A program made the position numbers and the translations under genes. Source: Pseudomonadota bacterium (GTDB lineage: Bacteria > Pseudomonadota > Gammaproteobacteria > Burkholderiales > Burkholderiaceae). From it: 33,015 bases of DNA. Shown piece by piece: positions 27,957 through 33,015 of this stretch; within the stretch, counting starts at the first letter, position 1; every line of letters begins with the position of its first letter. The notes beneath the pieces are model-generated. The model saw only the letters and a list, made by a program, of their open reading frames with translations, was not told where the DNA came from and did not search any database. The stretch spans positions 1-33,015 of the forward strand of contig JAKORH010000284.1 in NCBI GenBank assembly GCA_029777935.1. Direction: 5' to 3'.

Positions 27957-27974
27957 CCGCACCTCCCGGTGCGG
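27957..27974 (+). other. Stem-loop in the 5' leader of the second binding-protein gene
   Basis: CCGCACC (27957-27963) pairs perfectly with GGTGCGG (27968-27974) across a TCCC tetraloop, about 40 bases before the start codon and upstream of the ribosome site. There is no T-tract. It may stabilise the leader; a regulatory role is speculative. Confidence 0.45.
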
Positions 27975-28014
27975 TGCAGGGGTGCAGATCCATCAACGAC
28001 AGGAGACACAGACC

Positions 28015-29349
28015 ATGAGCGATCACCAAGTGAAACGCCGTCAACTGCTGCAGGCCGGGGCCGCCGCGGCGGCCAGCGGCGTCGTGCCGACGCTTTTTGC
28101 GCCCCGCGCCCTCGGCGCGGATCGCCCGCCGCTCGGCACGTGGCCGGCGGGTTCGAGCGGCAGTTCGGTCTTCATCGGAATCTCCGTACCGCGCACGGGA
28201 ACCTACGCGGTGCAGGGCGAAGACGAGCTCAAGGGCTGGCAGCTCGCGATCGAGCACATCAACTCCGGGCATCCGCTCATCCGGCAGATTTCGCCCCGGA
28301 CCAAGAAAGGCGTGCTCGGCAAGGAAGTGAAGTACGGCGTGGCGGATTCCACCGCCAAGCCAAACGACGCGGTTCAGGCGCAGCAGCGCTTCATCACGGA
28401 GAACAAGGCGATCCTGATGACGGGCTCGACTTCGAGCGCGGTCGCCGTGGCGCTCAACAAGCTCGCGCAACGCGAGAAGGTGCTCTACGTCACCGGCATC
28501 TCCGGCTCCAACGACACCACCGGCAAGGACTGCGTGCGCTACGGCTTCCGCCAGTGCTTCTACGGCCAGACCGCCGCTTCGGCGATCGGACCGATCGTGG
28601 TCAAGACCTTCGGCAAGAACAAGAAGGCGGCGTATCTGACGCCGGACTACACCTACGGCCACACCGTCACCAAGTCGATGCAGGACTACCTCGCGACCGC
28701 GGGCTGGACGACGGCGACGAATCAGGTCGCGCCGCTCGGGGCACCGGACTATTCGTCCTATCTGCTCAACGTCGCCAATTCCGGCGCCGACGCGCTGTTC
28801 AACGTCAACTGGGGTCATGACGCCGTGCTATCGATCCAGCAGGCACAGCGCTTCGGCATCCTGGAACGGATGAAGCTCGTCGTCCCCTACCAGACGCCGT
28901 TCCTGGCGCGCGAGGTCGGCGGCGGCCTGCTGGCCGGCGTATACGCGGCGACGGGATTCTGGTGGACGCTGCAGGACAAGTACCCGCTGGCGAAGATGTT
29001 CGTCGAGGCGTTCGAGCAGAAGTGGGGCTACAAGCCGGAGTGGGGTGCGAACAACGCCTACATGTCCCTCGCGCTCTGGGCCGATGCGGTCGAGAACGCA
29101 GGCACCTTCTATCCGCCCGATGTCATCAAGTCGTTCGAAGCCGGACGCAAGCTCCAGTCGACCGTCGGCGAGGTGTACTTCCGCAAGGAAGACCACCAGC
29201 TGGTGCGGCCGGTCGTCATCGTCCGCGGCAAGAAGTCCGCCGAGATGAGGAACAAGGAGGACTTCTATGACGTCGTGGAGATCGACCCGGGCCTGTCGCT
29301 GATGCAGAAGCCAGACGCCTTCGGCTGCTCGCTCGGGGACTACGCGTAA
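28015..29349 (+). CDS. ABC transporter substrate-binding protein, Tat-exported, second LIV-type system
   Basis: This is a periplasmic binding protein of the Peripla_BP_6/LivJ-like family, 444 residues. The N-terminus MSDHQVKRRQLLQAGAAAAA is a twin-arginine signal (Arg8-Arg9, then LLQ and a hydrophobic stretch), with cleavage likely after ALGA near residue 35. Folded export by Tat therefore differs from the Sec signal of the first binding protein. The mature part starts with SVFIGISVPRTGTYAVQGEDELKGWQLA. The start ATG 28015 has AGGAG about nine bases upstream. It heads a transporter operon controlled from the MarR intergenic region. The ligand is unknown; family members of this length often bind aromatic acids, amides or urea-like compounds. 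Confidence 0.92.
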   Translation: MSDHQVKRRQLLQAGAAAAASGVVPTLFAPRALGADRPPLGTWPAGSSGSSVFIGISVPRTGTYAVQGEDELKGWQLAIEHINSGHPLIRQISPRTKKGVLGKEVKYGVADSTAKPNDAVQAQQRFITENKAILMTGSTSSAVAVALNKLAQREKVLYVTGISGSNDTTGKDCVRYGFRQCFYGQTAASAIGPIVVKTFGKNKKAAYLTPDYTYGHTVTKSMQDYLATAGWTTATNQVAPLGAPDYSSYLLNVANSGADALFNVNWGHDAVLSIQQAQRFGILERMKLVVPYQTPFLAREVGGGLLAGVYAATGFWWTLQDKYPLAKMFVEAFEQKWGYKPEWGANNAYMSLALWADAVENAGTFYPPDVIKSFEAGRKLQSTVGEVYFRKEDHQLVRPVVIVRGKKSAEMRNKEDFYDVVEIDPGLSLMQKPDAFGCSLGDYA

Positions 29350-29376
29350 GGGCCGGCGATTGTCCGGATCGATCGG

Positions 29377-29407
29377 CGCCGCGGGCGGTCCGGCATCGCC
29401 CGCGGCG
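29377..29407 (+). other. Strong hairpin between the binding-protein and permease genes of the second system
   Basis: CGCCGCGGGCG (29377-29387) and CGCCCGCGGCG (29397-29407) form a perfect 11-bp stem with a 9-base loop, extendable by a G-U and a T-A pair. No T-tract follows, so it is not a typical intrinsic terminator. It is placed exactly where the first transporter has its terminator, and it may protect the upstream mRNA end or cause partial termination, keeping the binding protein in excess. Confidence 0.6.
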
Positions 29408-29415
29408 GTTCGCAT

Positions 29416-29420
29416 GAGGG
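29416..29420 (+). promoter_or_regulatory. Ribosome-binding site that decides the start of the second livH
   Basis: GAGGG lies six bases before GTG 29427 and directly abuts an alternative in-frame TTG at 29421. The spacing favours GTG 29427 as the start of the permease gene. Confidence 0.6.
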
Positions 29421-29426
29421 TTGGAC

Positions 29427-30302
29427 GTGATCTCCTGGCCTAATTTCGTCTCGCAGTTGTTCAACGGTCTGGCTCTGGGGGCGCTGCTTGCGCTGATCAG
29501 TTCCGGGCTGACGATCATCTACGGCACGCTGGGGGTGCTGAACCTGGCGCACGGGGCCATGTTCATGCTGGGCGGGTATGCCGGTTACGCGGCCTACCAG
29601 GCCACCGGCTCGTTCGCCATCGCGGTGCTCGCCGGCACACTGTTCCTGCTGGTCGTGGGCGTGCTGATGGAGCGGGTCATCATTCGCTACTTCTATGCGC
29701 GCCCGCACGAGGACCAGCTCCTCGTCACGTTCGGACTGGCCATCGTCTTCGTCGAGGTCGTCCGTCTCATCTTCACGAGCCAGTCGATGACGGTGCCGCC
29801 GCCGCGCCTGCTTTCGGGCATCACCTCGCTCGGCTTCATGTTCTACCCGACGTACCGGGTCGCCGTCGTCGGCATCGTGGCCGTGGCACTGCTGGTGCTG
29901 TTCTTCGTTCTTTACCGGACCCGACTCGGAATGATCGTGCGCGCGGGCATCGAGGATCCGGTCATGGTCGATTCGCTTGGCATCAACGTCGACCGCGTGT
30001 TCATGGTCGTGTTCGGCATCGGCGCGATGGCCGCCGGCTTCGCCGGAATCATCAACGCGCCGGTGGTTTCGCTCACGCCGGAGGTCGGCGAAAGCATCCT
30101 GGTGCAAACCTTCGTCGTCGTCGTGATCGGCGGCGTCGGGTCGTTCCCCGGCGCCGTGATCGGCGGCCTGATCGCCGGAGAGATCATCAGCCTCACGTCG
30201 ATGATCAACCCCGGCTACGCGTACGTGATGCTGTTTGCCGCCATGACCCTCGTGCTCATGTTGCGCCCGCATGGCCTGCTCGGCACGCGGGGACGCGAAT
30301 GA
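29427..30302 (+). CDS. livH: LIV-type ABC transporter permease, LivH family (second system)
   Basis: This is a membrane subunit of the second importer, 291 residues from GTG 29427. The N-terminal helix NGLALGALLALISSGLTIIY and the following GTLGVLNLAHGAMFMLGGYAG are diagnostic for LivH, as is the C-terminal MLRPHGLLGTRGRE. The loop with RAGIEDPVMVDSLGINVDRV would contact an ATPase. The stop overlaps the ATG of the next gene (ATGA). It is only distantly similar to the LivH of the first cluster (shared family motifs but different loops), so the two systems are not a recent duplication. Confidence 0.92.
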   Translation: MISWPNFVSQLFNGLALGALLALISSGLTIIYGTLGVLNLAHGAMFMLGGYAGYAAYQATGSFAIAVLAGTLFLLVVGVLMERVIIRYFYARPHEDQLLVTFGLAIVFVEVVRLIFTSQSMTVPPPRLLSGITSLGFMFYPTYRVAVVGIVAVALLVLFFVLYRTRLGMIVRAGIEDPVMVDSLGINVDRVFMVVFGIGAMAAGFAGIINAPVVSLTPEVGESILVQTFVVVVIGGVGSFPGAVIGGLIAGEIISLTSMINPGYAYVMLFAAMTLVLMLRPHGLLGTRGRE

Positions 30303-32197
30303 ATGCGGACCGCCTGTACAGCAGGCGACGGCCGTTCTTCGTCGAGACGATCGCGGCGATCGTCCTGATCGCGGTTCCCTTCGCCCTGCCGCATCTCGGA
30401 TTCGCACCGAACACCGTCAACCGAATCCTCGTGTGGGGCCTGTTCGGTATCGGCTTCGACATTCTGTTCGGCTATACGGGCCTGCTGTCCTTCGGCCAGT
30501 CAGCGCTCTACGGGACCGGCGGATTCGTCGCCGCCTATCTGCTGACACGGGCCGGATTTCCGCACGTCGTTCTGGCGCTCGTGATCGGCATGATCTGCGC
30601 GGCTGTGGTGGGCTATCTCGTCGGCCTGATCGCGCTGCGCCGGACCGGCATCTACTTCGCGATGATCACGGTGGCGATCGCGGAGGTCTTCTATTTCGTC
30701 GAGTTCAATCCGCTGTCGGAATGGACCGGCGGCGAGAACGGCCTGCCCGGAGTGCCGACGCCGAGCTTCGACCTCGGCTTCATCACCCTGAACTTCACTA
30801 CCGGCTGGGCGCTTTACCCTTTCCTGGCCGCGTGCTACTTCATCGGCATCGTGATTGCGCTGCGCATCGTTCGCTCCCCGGTCGGCGCGGTCTTCAGGGC
30901 GATCCGCGAGAATCCCCTGCGCGCCGCAGCCATCGGTCACAGCGTTCACAGCTACAAGCTCGCGGCATTTGTCATCGCGGCGGCGTACGCGGGCCTGGCC
31001 GGCGGACTGCTCGGCGTTCTGCAGGCTTTCATGCCGCCCGAGGCTTTCACGTTCGAGACGTCGGGCCAACTCGTGATGCAGACCGCCATCGGCGGCCGGG
31101 GCACGCTCTTCGGCCCGTTGGTGGGCGCTGCGGTATGGCTGTTCCTGCAGGACCTCCTGCAATCCACGCTCAATCTCGGCGCCTCATGGAAGCTGGTACT
31201 GGGTCTGGTCTTCGTGCTTCTCGTGTGCTTCCTGCGCCAGGGAATCATCGGAGGCATTCGAGTTCTTTTCGAGTCCGTGCGCGGCAGGTCAGTGTCGATG
31301 GCATCGAAGACAGCCGGTCCGGCTCCCGCCGTCGCTGTCGAAGGCGGACCGAACGGACATGTCGCCAGCGCGTCACGCCCACCCCCCGCCGCCCCGACGC
31401 CGGCGCTGCATCACGCGGACGTTGACTTCGCGGGGCCGATCCTTCAGGCCATGAAACTCGGCAAGCGCTACGGCGGCCTGATCGCCAACGCGAACATCGA
31501 CTTCACGGTCAACCGCGGCGAACTGCGCGGCATCATCGGCCCGAACGGGGCCGGCAAGAGCACCCTGTTCAAGATGCTGACGTGCGAGGTCCCTCCCACC
31601 TCCGGCAGGATCGTGTTCGAAGGCCGCGACATCACGGGTATGGGCGTGACCGAGGTGTGTCAGCTCGGCCTGACCAAGAGTTATCAGATCAACCAGCTGT
31701 TCAACCGACTGACTGTGCGCGAGAACCTGACCATCGCCGCCCTCGCCGATCTGCGCGGCGCATTCAGGCTCGATCTGCTGCGCGGCCTGTCGACGTTTCC
31801 GGGGCTGAAGGCGCAGGTCGAGCACGTGCTCGAGCTGGTCAATCTCACCGATCGCCTCGACACGCCAGTGTCTCAGCTCGCCTATGGCGAGAAGCGGCGG
31901 CTGGAAGTGGGCCTCGCTCTCGCGTCGTCGCCGAGCGTGCTATTGCTCGACGAGCCGCTCGCCGGCATGAGTCCGGCGGAGCGGATCGAGACCGTCGGTC
32001 TTCTCCGATCGATCGGCCGCGGCCGCACGATGATCATCATCGACCATGACCTGGACTCGCTGTTCGAACTGGCCAAGCGCATCACGGTGCTTCACCAGGG
32101 CAAGGTGCTGGTCGAAGGCACGCCGGACGAGATCAGGGCGAATTCGGCCGTGCAGGAAGCGTATCTCGGCGGAGTCCACGGAAAGCCCGAGACATGA
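30299..32197 (+). CDS. Fused LivM permease - LivG ATPase of the second LIV-type system
   Basis: One 632-residue chain carries both a permease and an ATPase. Residues 1 to about 325 are a LivM permease (GYTGLLSFGQSALYGTGG, GGENGLPG, RENPLRAAAIGH). Residues about 333-380 are a Pro/Ala/Gly-rich linker. From about 382 on it is a LivG ATPase with Walker A GPNGAGKS at 414-421, signature LAYGEK at 527-532, Walker B DE at 551-552 and switch His583. The frame is open throughout and the linker is low-complexity, so this is a true fusion, not a sequencing error. Such fusions occur in other proteobacterial transporters of this class. The start overlaps the livH stop, and the end overlaps the livF start (ATGA both times). 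Confidence 0.93.
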   Translation: MNADRLYSRRRPFFVETIAAIVLIAVPFALPHLGFAPNTVNRILVWGLFGIGFDILFGYTGLLSFGQSALYGTGGFVAAYLLTRAGFPHVVLALVIGMICAAVVGYLVGLIALRRTGIYFAMITVAIAEVFYFVEFNPLSEWTGGENGLPGVPTPSFDLGFITLNFTTGWALYPFLAACYFIGIVIALRIVRSPVGAVFRAIRENPLRAAAIGHSVHSYKLAAFVIAAAYAGLAGGLLGVLQAFMPPEAFTFETSGQLVMQTAIGGRGTLFGPLVGAAVWLFLQDLLQSTLNLGASWKLVLGLVFVLLVCFLRQGIIGGIRVLFESVRGRSVSMASKTAGPAPAVAVEGGPNGHVASASRPPPAAPTPALHHADVDFAGPILQAMKLGKRYGGLIANANIDFTVNRGELRGIIGPNGAGKSTLFKMLTCEVPPTSGRIVFEGRDITGMGVTEVCQLGLTKSYQINQLFNRLTVRENLTIAALADLRGAFRLDLLRGLSTFPGLKAQVEHVLELVNLTDRLDTPVSQLAYGEKRRLEVGLALASSPSVLLLDEPLAGMSPAERIETVGLLRSIGRGRTMIIIDHDLDSLFELAKRITVLHQGKVLVEGTPDEIRANSAVQEAYLGGVHGKPET

Positions 32198-32892
32198 GCT
32201 TGCTCGAGGTCAACGGACTGAACAGCTATTACGGGGATTCACACATCCTGTTCGACGTGTCGTTGCGCGTGGAGCGCAACGAGGTGGTCGCGCTGCTCGG
32301 CCGCAACGGGGCCGGCAAGAGCACGACCCTCAAATGCCTGATGGGCGTTGTGACTCCGCGCGCAGGGTCCGTTGTCCTTGACGGCATCGATCTGGCCGGC
32401 AGACCGAGCCACGCGGTCGCGCAGGCCGGCATGCAACTGGTGCACGAAGACCGCCGCATCTTCGGCAGCCTCAGCGTCGAGGAGAACCTGATTCTCGCCG
32501 GGCTGACCGCGCGGCAGAAATGGCCGCTCGCCCGAGCCTACGAGATGTTTCCGAGGCTCGAGGAAAGGCGCGCCAGCCGCGGCACCGACCTGTCAGGCGG
32601 CGAGCAGCAGATGCTGGCGATCGCGCGCGCGCTCGTTCGGGAACCGAAGGTCATACTGCTCGACGAGCCGTTCGAGGGCCTGGCGCCGGCGATCGTGCAG
32701 TACCTGATGTCCGCCTGCCGCAAGCTGGTGGAGGCCGGGCAGACCATCGTGCTGGTGGAACAGAACATCGCGGCGACGCTGGCGCTGGCGCACCGGGTCT
32801 ACATCATCAACAACGGCCACATCGTCCACGAAGGCCCGGTGCAGGACATCAGGGCGCGCCCGGACATCCTGCGACGTCATCTCGGCGTGTAA
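32194..32892 (+). CDS. livF: LIV-type ABC transporter ATP-binding protein, LivF family (second system)
   Basis: This is the second ATPase of the importer, 232 residues. Walker A is GRNGAGKS at 36-43 with the normal Lys42, the signature LSGGEQ is at 133-138, Walker B DE is at 157-158, and the switch position is Gln190 as usual in LivF. It ends in RRHLGV, the family C-terminus. It overlaps the fusion gene by four bases. The transporter operon ends here; after the stop there is a weak 6-bp stem (32906-32911 with 32924-32929) without a T-tract. Confidence 0.93.
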   Translation: MSLLEVNGLNSYYGDSHILFDVSLRVERNEVVALLGRNGAGKSTTLKCLMGVVTPRAGSVVLDGIDLAGRPSHAVAQAGMQLVHEDRRIFGSLSVEENLILAGLTARQKWPLARAYEMFPRLEERRASRGTDLSGGEQQMLAIARALVREPKVILLDEPFEGLAPAIVQYLMSACRKLVEAGQTIVLVEQNIAATLALAHRVYIINNGHIVHEGPVQDIRARPDILRRHLGV

Positions 32893-32953
32893 CTGCGGCC
32901 GCGCCGGTCGCTCTGGCGCAGTGGCGACCCGGGTGCATTGGTCGGCTCGCCCT

Positions 32954-33015
32954 TCACTCCCACTCAATCATCAACGGCGTCTGTAAGCCGTTGATTCTCC
33001 TGTACAGCAGCTCGA
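32954..33015 (-). CDS. Possible 3' end of an unidentified gene (partial)
   Basis: Read on the - strand from the window edge, one frame is open to a TGA at 32954-32956. It encodes 19 residues, ELLYRRINGLQTPLMIEWE, that look like protein sequence rather than random GC-rich translation. It would converge on the transporter operon. The fragment is too short to name; the ending IEWE recalls GMP synthase tails, but the preceding residues do not fit that family. Confidence 0.3.
   Translation of the reverse strand, partial: ELLYRRINGLQTPLMIEWE

Noticed and set aside
31294..31440. Possible frameshift or missed gene boundary between LivM and LivG of the second system
   Set aside because: The frame is open through a plausible Pro/Ala-rich linker, no stop or independent start with a ribosome site is seen, and such fusions are known.
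32906..32929. 6-bp stem after the second livF as a terminator
   Set aside because: The stem is short with a 12-base loop and no T-tract; too weak to call.

Overview
The window is GC-rich, densely packed bacterial chromosome. It looks like a betaproteobacterium, probably of the Burkholderiales or a near relative. The main evidence is the block ygfZ (divergent) / mltG-tmk-holB-pilZ-ycfH, the DUF4936-like and NRDE neighbours of ygfZ, and an AlkK-like acyl-CoA ligase beside a LIV-type ABC transporter. I see no rRNA, tRNA, CRISPR array, transposase or prophage gene. I could not compute composition or search databases, so the taxonomy is inference from gene content and order.

Region 1 (1-15214, all + strand) reads as an uptake and acyl-CoA catabolism cluster. 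It holds the tail of an acyl-CoA ligase, a Sec-exported substrate-binding protein, an intrinsic terminator, a LivH/LivM/LivG/LivF-type ABC importer, a fused enoyl-CoA hydratase/3-hydroxyacyl-CoA dehydrogenase, an acyl-CoA dehydrogenase and two short-chain dehydrogenases. A secreted M16 peptidase, a hotdog thioesterase and a GNAT acetyltransferase follow. A carboxylic acid imported by the ABC system could be activated by the ligase and passed through beta-oxidation-like steps; no thiolase is visible. Two repetitive elements sit inside this operon: a 60-bp in-frame tandem repeat that forms the start of livG, and a perfect 25-bp inverted repeat between livG and livF.

Region 2 (15215-21339) is housekeeping. 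On the - strand are ygfZ, a small DUF4936-like gene and an NRDE gene. Divergent from ygfZ runs the compact operon mltG-tmk-holB-pilZ-ycfH. Region 3 (21340-21700) is a gene-free, partly AT-rich gap with a strong candidate for a dif/XerCD recombination site. Region 4 (21701-27816) has a NarL-type response regulator tail-to-tail with a hybrid histidine kinase. Then, on the - strand, come an LD-carboxypeptidase, a TadA deaminase fused to a DUF2087-like domain, a cysteine-synthase-like PLP enzyme and a MarR regulator.

Region 5 (27817-33015) is a second LIV-type importer divergent from the MarR gene. Its promoter has a consensus -35 box and a cluster of CGATAT operator-like half-sites. It encodes a Tat-exported binding protein, LivH, a natural LivM-LivG fusion and LivF. 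The last bases probably hold the 3' end of an unidentified - strand gene.

The observations most worth following up are the dif-like site, the predicted one-sided degeneration of an ATP site in the first importer, the repeat-derived start of livG, and the MarR operator cluster.
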